DNA of 27,132 bases from an uncultured Bacilli bacterium (GTDB lineage Bacteria; Bacillota_I; Bacilli_A; RF39; UBA660): contig CANQNZ010000007.1 in the NCBI GenBank assembly GCA_947625365.1, positions 1 to 27,132 of the forward strand, given 5' to 3'. The notes beneath the pieces were generated by a model. The model searched no databases. It saw only the letters and a list, made by a program, of their open reading frames with translations, and had not been told where the DNA came from. This document shows, in pieces, positions 5,835-14,792 of this stretch. The translations under genes were made by a program, and so were the position numbers. Within the stretch, counting starts at the first letter, position 1. Each line of letters opens with the position of its first letter.

Positions 5835-7211
5835 ATGAAAAAAGGTTTAACTGTTTATCAAATAGCGTATATCTGTCAAGGTGAAGTTTTTTCTGGTAAT
5901 AAAGATGTTGTATGTCAAAATTTTGTGAAAGATACAAGAGAAATAAAACCAGGTGATACTTATATAGGTATTAAAGGGGCAACATTTGATGGAAATTCTT
6001 TTTATGAAGAAGCCTTTTCTAAAGGGGCAAACTGTTGCATTTTAGAAAAAGAATATATTAAGAAAAATAATATTTCCGTAAAAAAGCCAATTATAGGGGT
6101 AGATAATACTTTAGAAGCGTTAAAAAATATTGCTTTATATAAACGAAATAATTCTATGGCTAATGTTATCGGTGTTACAGGAAGTGTTGGTAAAACTTCA
6201 ACTAAAGACATGATTTATAGTGTAGCCAAAACTACTTTTAAAACTTTAAAGACTGAGGGTAATTATAATAATAATATTGGTCTTCCTTTAACTTTAATGC
6301 GTCTTAATGATGAAGAAGTAGCTATTCTGGAAATGGGAATGAACCATTTAGGAGAGATTGATTATTTAACTAAAATTGCTAAACCTCATATTAGCGTTAT
6401 AACTAATGTTGGTACAGCTCATATTGGTATGTTAGGCTCTAGAGAAAACATTTTAAAAGCTAAACTAGAAATAATTAATGGTATGGATAGTAATGGCATA
6501 TTAATAATTAATAATGATAATGACCTACTACATGAATATAAAAAAGCGGCTTCATCTGTAAATATTGTTACAATAGGAATTGAAAATCCTAGTGATTTTA
6601 TGGCAACTGATATCGTTTTAAATGAAACCTCTTCAACTTTTAAAATAAAATACCAAAATAAAACCTATAATATTTATGTGCCTGTAGCAGGAAGAGTATT
6701 TATTTATAATAGTTTAATTGCTTTTGCCATAGGAATGCTTTTAGAAATTAATCCTGCTAATATAATTGAAGGAATAAAAAACTTTGAACTAACTAAAAAT
6801 AGAATGGAATATTTTAAAATAGATGATGATATTACAATTATTGATGATGCTTATAATGCTTCAGTCGACTCAATGAAATCATCAATAGAAGTTTTAAGTA
6901 AATATAAAAATCGAAAAATTGCCGTATTAGGCGATATGTTAGAACTTGGCGATTATTCGCAATCACTGCATGAGCAAGTAGGAGATTATGTAGCCCAAAG
7001 TAATATTGATATTTTAATTACGGTAGGAAAACTTGCAAAATTTATTGCTTTACGTGCTCAAACTAAAGAGAGTAAAACGCAAATTTATTCATTTTTAAGT
7101 AATGAAGAGGCATTAACAAAAATAAAAAAATTATTACAAAAAGATGATGTTGTTTTATTTAAAGCTTCTAATGGTATGCATTTTAAGGAAATAATTGAAA
7201 AATTAAAATAA
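5835..7211 (+). CDS. murF: UDP-N-acetylmuramoyl-tripeptide--D-alanyl-D-alanine ligase
   Basis: MurF adds D-Ala-D-Ala to the UDP-MurNAc-tripeptide, the last cytoplasmic step of the peptidoglycan precursor. The 458-residue protein has the three Mur-ligase domains: an N-terminal UDP-binding region (SGNKDVVCQNFVKDTREIKP, GATFDGNSF); the ATPase core with P-loop GVTGSVGKTS at residues 113-122 (Lys120), EGNYNNNIGLPLTLM and EMGMNHLGEIDYLTKI; and the C-terminal domain with NRMEYF and DDAYNASVDSM. A GGAGG lies 9 bases before the ATG. Placement between trmR and the U32-family genes is not the B. subtilis arrangement, where murF follows ddl. It begins a transcription unit that runs through greA. Confidence 0.95.
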   Translation: MKKGLTVYQIAYICQGEVFSGNKDVVCQNFVKDTREIKPGDTYIGIKGATFDGNSFYEEAFSKGANCCILEKEYIKKNNISVKKPIIGVDNTLEALKNIALYKRNNSMANVIGVTGSVGKTSTKDMIYSVAKTTFKTLKTEGNYNNNIGLPLTLMRLNDEEVAILEMGMNHLGEIDYLTKIAKPHISVITNVGTAHIGMLGSRENILKAKLEIINGMDSNGILIINNDNDLLHEYKKAASSVNIVTIGIENPSDFMATDIVLNETSSTFKIKYQNKTYNIYVPVAGRVFIYNSLIAFAIGMLLEINPANIIEGIKNFELTKNRMEYFKIDDDITIIDDAYNASVDSMKSSIEVLSKYKNRKIAVLGDMLELGDYSQSLHEQVGDYVAQSNIDILITVGKLAKFIALRAQTKESKTQIYSFLSNEEALTKIKKLLQKDDVVLFKASNGMHFKEIIEKLK

Positions 7212-7229
7212 TATAAAGAAGGGTAGTAA

Positions 7230-8033
7230 ATGAATGCAAAAATTATTGTAAATATTAAAAATGCAAAGGAAATTAAAGAATATCAAAATATAGGTATTCA
7301 AAATTTTTTAGTGCCTCTTGCTGATTTTTGCGTAGGTTATGATGAACTTACGGTAGAAGATATTAAAACAATTAAAAACGATTTTTATCTTTTAATTAAT
7401 CGAATTTTACCCTATGAAGATTTAGAAAAATTAAAAAGTATTTTTGCTAGTCTTAATAATAATTATTTAAAGGGAGTTTTTTTCGAAGATTTAGGGGTTT
7501 TAGAGTTAATAGACGAATTAAATCTAAAATGGGAAAAGATTTATTTTCCTAACCATTTTGGCACTAATTATGCATCTATCAATGCTTTTTTTAAGCGAGG
7601 TATAGACAGTATGCTAGTGGCAAATGAACTTACCAAAGAAGAAATAGAAGACATTTTAGATAATGTAAATAAAGATGTAATATTACACGTTTATGGTTAT
7701 AATCAAATAATGTATTCTCGCAGAAATTTAATAAGTAATTTTAATAATGAGTTTGATATAAATTTACCTTTAGAAAATACCATAACAGAAAAAGTTACTA
7801 AAAAGATATTAAAAATAAAAGAAAATCAATATGGCACAGTAATCTTTGATGAAAATATTTATAATAATTTAGAGTTATTAAAGCTAGCAAATCATGTTAA
7901 GTTTTATTATATTAATACTAGTTTTTTAACTGTTAAACAGATAATGCAAGCTTTAATGAATAAAAGGCAAGCAGATAATAATAGCTTTTTAAATAAAAAA
8001 ACTATTTATAAAATTGGTGATAAAAATGAGTAA
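7230..8033 (+). CDS. trhP1: U32-family-like protein, TrhP1/YrrN-type
   Basis: This is a 267-residue, probably TIM-barrel protein weakly matching the U32 'peptidase' family (NFLVPLADFCVGYDELTVED, YFPNHFGTNYASINAFFKRG, ILHVYGYNQIMYSRRNLISN). It lies immediately before, and overlaps by 8 bases, the clear U32 protein. In B. subtilis the pair YrrN/YrrO (TrhP1/TrhP2) is needed to hydroxylate U34 of tRNAs, the step before TrmR. Only one cysteine is present, so the cysteine cluster of active U32 proteins is missing; a non-catalytic partner subunit is plausible. The start has GAAGGG about 8 bases upstream. It is shorter than B. subtilis YrrN (about 309 residues). Assignment rests more on position than on sequence. 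Confidence 0.65.
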   Translation: MNAKIIVNIKNAKEIKEYQNIGIQNFLVPLADFCVGYDELTVEDIKTIKNDFYLLINRILPYEDLEKLKSIFASLNNNYLKGVFFEDLGVLELIDELNLKWEKIYFPNHFGTNYASINAFFKRGIDSMLVANELTKEEIEDILDNVNKDVILHVYGYNQIMYSRRNLISNFNNEFDINLPLENTITEKVTKKILKIKENQYGTVIFDENIYNNLELLKLANHVKFYYINTSFLTVKQIMQALMNKRQADNNSFLNKKTIYKIGDKNE

Positions 8034-9225
8034 AGTAGAATTACTAGCTCCAGCAGGAGATTTAGAAAAATTGCAATTTGCTTTTCTTTATGGAGCAGAT
8101 GCGGTTTATATAGGGGGAAAAGATTTTAGCTTAAGAGCAAATGCGACAAATTTTACGATAGAGCAAATTCAAACGGCCGTCAAATATGCGCACGATTTAA
8201 AGAAAAAAGTATATGTAACTGTCAATATAGTTTTTCATAATGAAGATTTAAAAGGTTTAAAGGAATATTTACAAGCGTTAGAAAAAGCTCAGGTGGATGC
8301 TATTATTGTCAGTGATTTGGTGGTTATTGATTTAATTGCTAAAGAAAAAATTAATTTGGAAGTGCATTTATCTACTCAAGCTAGTACCTTAAATGCTAAA
8401 AGTGCTAATTTTTATAAAAAGGAAGGTGTAACTCGCTTAGTTTTAGCAAGAGAAGCTTCTCGTGAAGATATTATTCATATTAAAAAGCAAACTAATATGG
8501 ATTTAGAAGTATTTATTCATGGAGCTATGTGTACTAGTTTTTCTGGTAAATGCGTCTTATCTAATTGTTTTACTAATCGTGACTCTAATCGGGGCGGATG
8601 CGCTCAGATATGTCGTTGGATATTTGCCATTGCTGGTAGCGATAAACCTTTTTCCATAACTCCTAAAGATTTAAATATGGTAACATACATCAAAGATATG
8701 ATGGATATAGGGGTTAATTCATTTAAAATTGAAGGCAGAATGAGGTCTATTTATTATGTTTCTACAGTTTTAAATGTTTATCGTAGTATAATTGATAAAA
8801 TAGAAAGTAAGACAATAACTGATGCATATATTAAATATTATCAGGATATATTAAATAGATGTGCAAATCGGGAGTCTACACCCCAATTTTATGATAACTT
8901 GCCAACTAATAAAGAGCAATATTTCTTAGGTAGACAAGAAGAGTCTAATCAGGATTTTATTGGTCTTGTTAAAGCATATGATGAGAAAAAGAAAATAGCG
9001 ACAATTGAGCAACGTAATTATTTTAAGATAGGGGATGTTTTAGAAGCATTTGGTCCTAATAAGGAACCTTTTGAAATAAAAATAAATAAAATATATAATG
9101 AAAATATGGAAGAAATAGATGTAGCTCGTCATCCAAGAATGATTGTGCAAATTCCTTGTGAGAAGCAATTAGCGGAAAATGATATGCTTCGTTTAAAAAT
9201 ATTTGACATTTCTTCATATTTGTAG
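8026..9225 (+). CDS. trhP2: U32-family tRNA U34 hydroxylation protein, TrhP2/YrrO-type
   Basis: This is a 399-residue member of the U32 'collagenase-like peptidase' family, now linked to prephenate-dependent tRNA 5-hydroxyuridine formation (TrhP/YegQ and B. subtilis YrrO). The N-terminus VELLAPAGDLEKLQFAFLYG and ADAVYIGGKDFSLRANATNF are diagnostic. The cysteine cluster follows: Cys169 in HGAMC, Cys176 in SGKC, Cys181, Cys192 in GGC and Cys196, expected to bind an iron-sulfur cluster. FKIEGRMRSIYYVS and a C-terminal beta-barrel region complete the domain. Start ATG 8026 is preceded by TTGGTGAT; upstream in-frame TTG/GTG codons overlap that site. The 8-base overlap with trhP1 implies coupled synthesis. 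With trmR it would complete the route to 5-methoxyuridine. Confidence 0.85.
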   Translation: MSKVELLAPAGDLEKLQFAFLYGADAVYIGGKDFSLRANATNFTIEQIQTAVKYAHDLKKKVYVTVNIVFHNEDLKGLKEYLQALEKAQVDAIIVSDLVVIDLIAKEKINLEVHLSTQASTLNAKSANFYKKEGVTRLVLAREASREDIIHIKKQTNMDLEVFIHGAMCTSFSGKCVLSNCFTNRDSNRGGCAQICRWIFAIAGSDKPFSITPKDLNMVTYIKDMMDIGVNSFKIEGRMRSIYYVSTVLNVYRSIIDKIESKTITDAYIKYYQDILNRCANRESTPQFYDNLPTNKEQYFLGRQEESNQDFIGLVKAYDEKKKIATIEQRNYFKIGDVLEAFGPNKEPFEIKINKIYNENMEEIDVARHPRMIVQIPCEKQLAENDMLRLKIFDISSYL

Positions 9226-9262
9226 TAAGCTTATGCATGAAAATTTAAGAGGTGAAGACAAG

Positions 9263-9733
9263 ATGTCACAAAAACAAGAAATTTTATTAACGGCCGAAGG
9301 CTACTTAGAATTAGAAAATGAATTAAATGATTTAAAATTAAATAAAAGACCAGAAGTTATTAAGGCTTTAAAAGAAGCAAGAGCACTTGGAGACTTATCA
9401 GAAAATGCTGATTATGATGCAGCTCGTGATGCGCAAGCTAAACTAGAAGGCAGAATTAAAGAATTAGAATTTAAGTTAGAAAATGCGAAAATTATTTCTG
9501 GTAATAATAAAGATGTTGTAAGTGTTGGTTCAACTATTACCATAAGTTACATAGATGACGATGAGAAAGAAGAGTATAAAATAGTAGGCTCTTTAGAGGC
9601 GGACCCATTTAATAATAAAATATCTAATGAGTCGCCAATTGGTTCAGCAGTTATAGGAAAGAAAGTAAATGATGTTGTTACTGTTGAAACGCCTAATGGT
9701 TCATTTGATGTAAAAATAGAAACTATCGCCTAA
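9263..9733 (+). CDS. greA: Transcription elongation factor GreA
   Basis: GreA binds the RNA polymerase secondary channel and stimulates cleavage of backtracked RNA. The 156-residue protein has the N-terminal coiled coil (LTAEGYLELENELNDLKLNK), the acidic tip motif LGDLSENADYDAARDAQAKL with its Asp-Glu pair, and the C-terminal FKBP-like domain (VGSTITISYIDDDEKEEYKI, SPIGSAVIGKK). The start at 9263 was chosen because AAGAGGTGA lies 7-8 bases upstream; earlier in-frame ATGs lack a ribosome site. In B. subtilis greA also closes the yrrM-yrrO region, with udk in between; udk is absent here. A terminator overlaps its stop codon. Confidence 0.95.
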   Translation: MSQKQEILLTAEGYLELENELNDLKLNKRPEVIKALKEARALGDLSENADYDAARDAQAKLEGRIKELEFKLENAKIISGNNKDVVSVGSTITISYIDDDEKEEYKIVGSLEADPFNNKISNESPIGSAVIGKKVNDVVTVETPNGSFDVKIETIA

Positions 9734-9746
9734 CTAGCGATTTTTT
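9725..9746 (+). terminator. Hairpin terminator of greA
   Basis: ATCGC-loop of seven-GCGAT (9725-9741) followed by TTTTT. The greA stop codon (9731-9733) is in the loop. Confidence 0.72.
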
Positions 9747-9758
9747 GCTTTTTTAAGC

Positions 9759-9787
9759 TTGTATAAAAAATAGCTTTAAGTTATAAT
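9759..9787 (+). promoter_or_regulatory. Sigma-A promoter of tig
   Basis: TTGTAT (9759-9764), a 17-base spacer, then a perfect TATAAT (9782-9787), 24 bases before the trigger factor ATG. Confidence 0.8.
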
Positions 9788-9811
9788 ACTTAAGTAGTTG
9801 GAGGAAGAAAA

Positions 9812-11056
9812 ATGAAAAAGAATGTACATGAAGTTGAAATTACAATTGATGGAGCACAGTGGTCTGATTTTTTAGATGCAGCTTGGAATAAAAAACGTAA
9901 AAATATTAAATTAGATGGTTTTAGAAAAGGGGCTGTTCCTAAAGAAATTTATTTAAAAAAAGTAGGAATAGAAACATTATATATGGATGCTATAGACGCA
10001 GCTGTATCTGTAGCTTATAAACAGGCTTTAGATAAAAATAAACTTATTCCTGTTATTGAGCCTAAAATAGATGTTACTAACGTTTCTAAAGATGCTGTAA
10101 CTTTTAAATTCGTTATTGTTACTAAACCGGAGATAACTCTAGGTGAATATAAAAATTTAGGAGTTAAAAAAGAAGCAAACAAAGTAACAAAAAAAGAATT
10201 AGATGAAGAAATAAAAGCTTTACAAATGCGCTGTGCGGAAATTGTTCCCAAAGAAAAAGGGACTGCAGAAAGTGGCAATACGGCCATTATTGATTTTACC
10301 GGTGTAGTTGATGGTAAGGAGCTTGAAGGTGGTAAAGGAGAAAATTATCCTTTAGAGCTTGGCTCAAATACTTTTATCCCTGGTTTTGAAGATGCCGTTA
10401 TTGGTATGAAAATTGGTGAAGAAAAAAGTATAGACTTACGTTTTCCTGAAAATTATACGGAAGAGTTAAAAGGCAAAGACGTAACCTTTAAAGTAAAACT
10501 TCAAGGTTTAAAAGAACGTATATTACCAGAAGTAAACGAAGAATTATTTAAAGATTTAGGATATGATGAGATAAAAACTAAAGAAGAATTTACGAAAAAA
10601 GTTGAAGAAGATATTAAAAAACGTAAAGAAAAAACTATTGATGATAAATATACCGATGAATGTTTAGAAAAAGCTACTAGCAATATGAAAGTAGATATTA
10701 ATGAAGAAATTGTTGATGATGAAGTTCATCGTATGATTCATGAATTTGAAGACCAACTTCGTATGCAAGGCTTAAATTTAGAGCAATACATGCAATTTAC
10801 GGGTGCAACTCATGAAGATTTACATAAACAATTAGAAAAAGAAGCGACAAAAAGAGTTAAATATCGTTATTTATTAGAAGAAGTTATTGAAAAAGAAAAA
10901 ATTGAAATTACTGATAAAAAAGCCAAAGAAGAATTAGAAAAAAACGCCAAAGATTATGGTATGAAGCCAGAAGAATTTGAACGTCAAATTGGTGGTATTG
11001 AAATGATTAAATACGATTTGAAAATGCGCCAAGCTATAGATGTTATAAAAGGATAA
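9812..11056 (+). CDS. tig: Trigger factor, ribosome-associated chaperone
   Basis: Trigger factor docks at the ribosomal tunnel exit and shields nascent chains. The 414-residue protein has all three regions. The N-terminal ribosome-binding domain carries the signature loop GFRKGAVPKE (from residue 36). The FKBP-type prolyl isomerase domain (about 150-235) includes IDFTGVVDGKELEGG, NTFIPGFEDAVIGMKIGEEK and GKDVTFKVKLQGLKERILPE. A long helical C-terminal chaperone domain, rich in Glu and Lys, completes it. GGAGGA lies 7 bases before the ATG. It is a single-gene unit with its own promoter and terminator. The C-terminal arm is slightly shorter than in E. coli (432 residues). Confidence 0.95.
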   Translation: MKKNVHEVEITIDGAQWSDFLDAAWNKKRKNIKLDGFRKGAVPKEIYLKKVGIETLYMDAIDAAVSVAYKQALDKNKLIPVIEPKIDVTNVSKDAVTFKFVIVTKPEITLGEYKNLGVKKEANKVTKKELDEEIKALQMRCAEIVPKEKGTAESGNTAIIDFTGVVDGKELEGGKGENYPLELGSNTFIPGFEDAVIGMKIGEEKSIDLRFPENYTEELKGKDVTFKVKLQGLKERILPEVNEELFKDLGYDEIKTKEEFTKKVEEDIKKRKEKTIDDKYTDECLEKATSNMKVDINEEIVDDEVHRMIHEFEDQLRMQGLNLEQYMQFTGATHEDLHKQLEKEATKRVKYRYLLEEVIEKEKIEITDKKAKEELEKNAKDYGMKPEEFERQIGGIEMIKYDLKMRQAIDVIKG

Positions 11057-11073
11057 AGCTCTATCCTTTTTTT
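11048..11073 (+). terminator. Hairpin terminator of tig
   Basis: AAAGGATA-AAGCTC-TATCCTTT followed by four more T. The tig stop codon (11054-11056) lies at the top of the 5' stem arm. Confidence 0.85.
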
Positions 11074-11083
11074 ATTTATAATC

Positions 11084-11112
11084 TTGTCTATTTTAAAAAC
11101 TCATGATAAGAT
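11084..11112 (+). promoter_or_regulatory. Sigma-A promoter of lemA
   Basis: TTGTCT (11084-11089), 17-base spacer, TAAGAT (11107-11112), 21 bases before the lemA start. Confidence 0.7.
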
Positions 11113-11133
11113 ATATAACATAAGGAGGATGTC

Positions 11134-11697
11134 ATGAGTACAGGAATAATAATTTTAATTGTAGTTTTAGCCATAATTGTTATTTTAGCTTTATATGTTA
11201 TATCAGTACATAATAAACTTGTTGAACTTAGAAATAGAGTTAAAGACCAATGGGCCCAAATTGACGTGCAACTAAAAAGAAGATTTGATTTAATTCCTAA
11301 TTTAGTGGAAACGGTTAAAGGCTATGCTAAACATGAAAGTGAAACTTTAGAAGAAGTTATTAAAGCTCGTAATACTTATATGTCAGCCACAACTAATGAA
11401 GAAGCTATTAAAGCAAACAATGCTCTTACGGGAGCAATTAGTAAATTATTTGCTTTATCAGAAAGTTATCCAGAATTAAAAGCTAATACTAACTTTATGC
11501 AAATGCAAACTGATTTAAAAGAAGTAGAAGATAAAATTGCTTCAGCTCGTCAATTTTATAATGATACTGTATTACAATATAATAACAAAATTCAAATGTT
11601 TCCATCTAATGTAATTGCTGGTATGTTTGGATTTAAAACAGAAGCATTCTTTGAAGCTGCGGAAGTTGAAAGAGAAAATGTTCAAGTTAAATTCTAA
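11134..11697 (+). CDS. lemA: LemA family membrane protein
   Basis: This is a 187-residue LemA protein with an N-terminal transmembrane helix (about residues 4-23), then the family core LRNRVKDQWAQIDVQLKRRF followed by DLIPNLVETVKGYAKHE, a helical-hairpin body, and the closing FPSNVIAGMFGF...FFE motif. The family is a membrane-anchored helical bundle with the body outside or at the membrane face; its molecular function is not settled, and it often co-occurs with HtpX or TPM-domain proteins. Neither is adjacent here, so it is a stand-alone unit. A near-perfect AAGGAGGA site lies 4-5 bases before the ATG, suggesting strong translation. Confidence 0.93.
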   Translation: MSTGIIILIVVLAIIVILALYVISVHNKLVELRNRVKDQWAQIDVQLKRRFDLIPNLVETVKGYAKHESETLEEVIKARNTYMSATTNEEAIKANNALTGAISKLFALSESYPELKANTNFMQMQTDLKEVEDKIASARQFYNDTVLQYNNKIQMFPSNVIAGMFGFKTEAFFEAAEVERENVQVKF

Positions 11698-11723
11698 GAA
11701 AACAAAAATTTGTTTTCTTTTTT
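11696..11723 (+). terminator. Hairpin terminator of lemA
   Basis: An 11-base AT-rich stem AAGAAAACAAA / TTTGTTTTCTT with a 2-base centre, followed by a T-run. It starts within the lemA stop codon. Confidence 0.75.
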
Positions 11724-11744
11724 CTATCCATAATCTTTATTTTT

Positions 11745-11753
11745 TGATATAAT
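11745..11753 (+). promoter_or_regulatory. Extended -10 promoter of dnaE
   Basis: TGATATAAT is a perfect TATAAT with the TGN extension. The -35 region is poor, as expected for an extended -10 promoter. The transcription start should be near 11760, giving a leader of about 20 bases with GTGGGGTGAT as the ribosome site. Confidence 0.65.
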
Positions 11754-11778
11754 AACTATAATGAAGTGGGGTGATGAC

Positions 11779-14703
11779 ATGTACATACCTTTAGGAATAA
11801 AAAGCGACCATAGTTTACTTAAAAGTATGATTAAAATTGATAATTTAATTACATTTTTAAAGCAAAATAATCTTCAAGCTTGTGGAATATGCGATGATAA
11901 TATGTATGGCGTTATCGAATTTTACCATAAATGTAAATTAAATGGTATTAAGCCTCTTATCGGACTTTGTGTTATGTTAGAAAATCATCCTCTATATCTT
12001 TATGCTCTTAATTATCTAGGTTATCAAAATCTATTAAAATTAAATACTTTAAAACAACAAAAAGAATTATCTATAATGGACTTAGAAAAATATAGTCGTA
12101 ATATTTTATGTATAATTGCCTATGCTGACATGCAAATATTTTCTAATTTAGAAGCAATATTAGAAGCAATATATGAAAAAGTTTATTTAGGTTATGTAAG
12201 TGAGTATGAAAAAAATAATGCCTTAATTAATACTAAAAATATCGTCTTTTTTAATATTATTCAAGCATTAAATGCTAAAGATACTAATTATTTAAAATAT
12301 TTAGATATGATAGATAATAATACAAATGTAAATACGGAAAAGATTAAAGATTATTCTAAAAATTATTATTTAACTGACTTTAGCAAAGAAGATGTTTTAA
12401 CTACTCAGATGGTTGCTGATTTAATTAATTTGGAAATTCCCTATAATAATAAATATATTCCGAAATATAAGAATTTAGACAATTCTACTTCGTATTTAGA
12501 TACTTTAACTCATAAAGGCTTGTTAAAAAGACTTAAGGGAAAATACCAAGAAAATTATTTTCAAAGGTTAGATTATGAATTATCAGTAATTAAACAAATG
12601 GGGTTTGTTGATTACTTTCTAATTGTATATGACTATATACTATATGCGAAAAAAAATGATATTTTAGTAGGGCCAGGAAGAGGTAGCGCCGCTGGGTCAA
12701 TTGTAGCTTATTCTTTAGGAATTACCGATATCGACCCCTTAAAATACGATTTGTTATTTGAAAGATTTTTAAATAAAGACCGCATTACTATGCCAGATAT
12801 TGATATTGATTTTGAAGATATTAAAAGAGGACAGATTATTGATTATTTAAAGGAAACATATGGCGCTTATAATGTAGCTAATATCATGACTTATTCCTCT
12901 TTAACATCTAAACAAGTTTTAAAAGATGTAGGAAAAATTTTAGACTTTCCGGAAAGTAAATTAAATGAACTTTTAAAATTAATTGATGCTAAAGTGCCCC
13001 TAATTATAAATTATCGGCAAAATCTAAATATTCAAAATAAAATAAAAACTGACAAGCAATATCAGGAATTATATAAGATAGCTTTAAAATTAGAAGGATT
13101 AAAAAGGCAAATAAGCACGCATGCCGCCGGGGTTGTTATTTCTAATGAAATTATTGATAATTTAATACCGGTTGTTTTAAATAATGAGAATATTTTGACT
13201 GGTTGTACTATGGAATATTTAGAAGATTTAGGGTTAATAAAAATGGATATTTTATCAATTAGAAATTTAAGAACTATTCACGATGTTTTAAATTTAATTG
13301 AAAAAAATACAGGTCAAAAAATAAAGCTAGCAGAAATTCCTTTAGATGATAAAGATACCTTAGATATGTTTAAAACTGGTAATACTATTGGCGTATTTCA
13401 ATTTGAAAGTGAAGGGATGAAAAGCTTTTTACAAAAACTAAAGCCTTCATCTTTTGAGGAAATTATTGCAGCTATTGCTTTATTTCGTCCAGGACCTATG
13501 GATAATATTGATGAATTTATTAAGCGTAAAGAGGGTAAAAGTCCAATAGATTATATTCATGAAGATTTAAAAGATATTTTAAAAAATACTTATGGTATTA
13601 TTGTTTATCAAGAACAAATAATGCAAATATTAGTTAAAATGGGAGGTTATAGTTATTCAGAGGCCGACAATATTCGAAGAGCAATGAGTAAGAAAAAAAA
13701 GGAAGTAATGCAACAGGAAAAAAATCACTTTATAAGTAAAGCTATGGAAAAAGGTTATACCCAAACGTGTGCTGATAAAGTGTATGATTTGATTTTAAAG
13801 TTTGCCAATTATGGTTTTAATAAATCGCATTCAGTAGCTTATGCATTAGTTGGTTATCAAATGGCTTATTTAAAAGCACATTTTAGTACGATTTTCTACG
13901 CAAATTTACTTAATATGAGTATTTCTAGTGAAATTAAAACTAATGAATATTTGCAAGTAGTTAAAACTTCAGGAATGGTTATATATGGGCCTAATATTAA
14001 TGAAAGTGATAACACATATAAAATTAAAGAAAATAACTTGTTATTACCACTAGGAGTTATTAAAAATGTAGGTCAAGTAGCAGTTAAAGAAATAATTGTG
14101 GAAAGAGAAAAGGGTAAATTTACTGACTTTTTTGATTTTGTGAGAAGATGCTATGGTAAAAGTGTTACTAAAAAAGTTATTGAAGCTTTAATTTATGCCG
14201 GAGCTTTAAAAGATTTTAATCAAACTAAAAAGACTCTTATTAATAATTTAGATAGTGCTATTACTTATGCAGAACTAACTTATGAAATTGACTCACCTTT
14301 AGTTTTAAAACCTAGTATGGAAGTATATCCCGAATTTTCTGCTAAGGAGCTTATTATAAAAGAAAAAGAAGTTTTAGGGTTTTATATTACTAACCATCCT
14401 GCTAGTCGTTTTCATGATAAAAATATAATGAAATTAGAAAATATAACTAATTATTTTGATAAGTTTGTCAAATGTGTTGTTTTAGTTTCTCGCATATACA
14501 GTGTAAATACTAAAAATGGTGAAAAAATGTATTTTGTCAGTGCCGAAGATGAAACGGCAAGTGCTGATTTTATAATCTTTCCTAGGCAAAATAGTTTGCT
14601 TGCTAAATTTAAAAATGATGATTTAATATTAGTAACAGGTAAAGTCGAAAAAAGATTAGATAAATATCAAGTTATTGTTTCTAATATAGATAAAGTAAGT
14701 TAA
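11779..14703 (+). CDS. dnaE: DNA polymerase III alpha subunit DnaE (Firmicutes DnaE3-like)
   Basis: DnaE is a replicative C-family DNA polymerase; in two-polymerase Firmicutes it extends RNA primers before handing over to PolC. The 974-residue protein contains an N-terminal PHP domain; the palm with GPGRGSAAGSIVAYSLGITD and the catalytic Asp340 and Asp342 in MPDIDIDFED; TIGVFQFESEGMKSFLQKLK; LFRPGPMDNIDEF; the fingers region; and a C-terminal OB fold (VVLVSRIYSVNTKNGEKMYF). The PHP metal site is degenerate: where active enzymes read H-x-H-S, residues 3-12 read IPLGIKSDHS. ATG 11779 is chosen over an in-frame ATG at 11761 because the G-rich ribosome site lies between them and 11761 is close to the predicted transcription start. 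It is about 100 residues shorter than B. subtilis DnaE. Confidence 0.94.
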   Translation: MYIPLGIKSDHSLLKSMIKIDNLITFLKQNNLQACGICDDNMYGVIEFYHKCKLNGIKPLIGLCVMLENHPLYLYALNYLGYQNLLKLNTLKQQKELSIMDLEKYSRNILCIIAYADMQIFSNLEAILEAIYEKVYLGYVSEYEKNNALINTKNIVFFNIIQALNAKDTNYLKYLDMIDNNTNVNTEKIKDYSKNYYLTDFSKEDVLTTQMVADLINLEIPYNNKYIPKYKNLDNSTSYLDTLTHKGLLKRLKGKYQENYFQRLDYELSVIKQMGFVDYFLIVYDYILYAKKNDILVGPGRGSAAGSIVAYSLGITDIDPLKYDLLFERFLNKDRITMPDIDIDFEDIKRGQIIDYLKETYGAYNVANIMTYSSLTSKQVLKDVGKILDFPESKLNELLKLIDAKVPLIINYRQNLNIQNKIKTDKQYQELYKIALKLEGLKRQISTHAAGVVISNEIIDNLIPVVLNNENILTGCTMEYLEDLGLIKMDILSIRNLRTIHDVLNLIEKNTGQKIKLAEIPLDDKDTLDMFKTGNTIGVFQFESEGMKSFLQKLKPSSFEEIIAAIALFRPGPMDNIDEFIKRKEGKSPIDYIHEDLKDILKNTYGIIVYQEQIMQILVKMGGYSYSEADNIRRAMSKKKKEVMQQEKNHFISKAMEKGYTQTCADKVYDLILKFANYGFNKSHSVAYALVGYQMAYLKAHFSTIFYANLLNMSISSEIKTNEYLQVVKTSGMVIYGPNINESDNTYKIKENNLLLPLGVIKNVGQVAVKEIIVEREKGKFTDFFDFVRRCYGKSVTKKVIEALIYAGALKDFNQTKKTLINNLDSAITYAELTYEIDSPLVLKPSMEVYPEFSAKELIIKEKEVLGFYITNHPASRFHDKNIMKLENITNYFDKFVKCVVLVSRIYSVNTKNGEKMYFVSAEDETASADFIIFPRQNSLLAKFKNDDLILVTGKVEKRLDKYQVIVSNIDKVS

Positions 14704-14731
14704 AAAAACTAATTTTTTCTTGAGGAAAATA

Positions 14732-14760
14732 TTGCAAAAAAAACGCAAGAATTGTAGAAT
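14732..14760 (+). promoter_or_regulatory. Sigma-A promoter of polC
   Basis: TTGCAA (14732-14737), 17-base spacer, TAGAAT (14755-14760), about 32 bases before the polC ATG. polC can therefore be transcribed separately from dnaE; no convincing terminator lies between them. Confidence 0.65.
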
Positions 14761-14792
14761 AAAAAAAGAGTTGTAGAGTGGGGAGGTAAGGT

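Noticed and set aside
14701..14720. A/T inverted stretch after the dnaE stop, as a terminator
   Set aside because: The only pairing is an A-run with a T-run around CTAA, with no GC pairs to form a stable stem. polC has its own promoter immediately after, but termination here is not supported.
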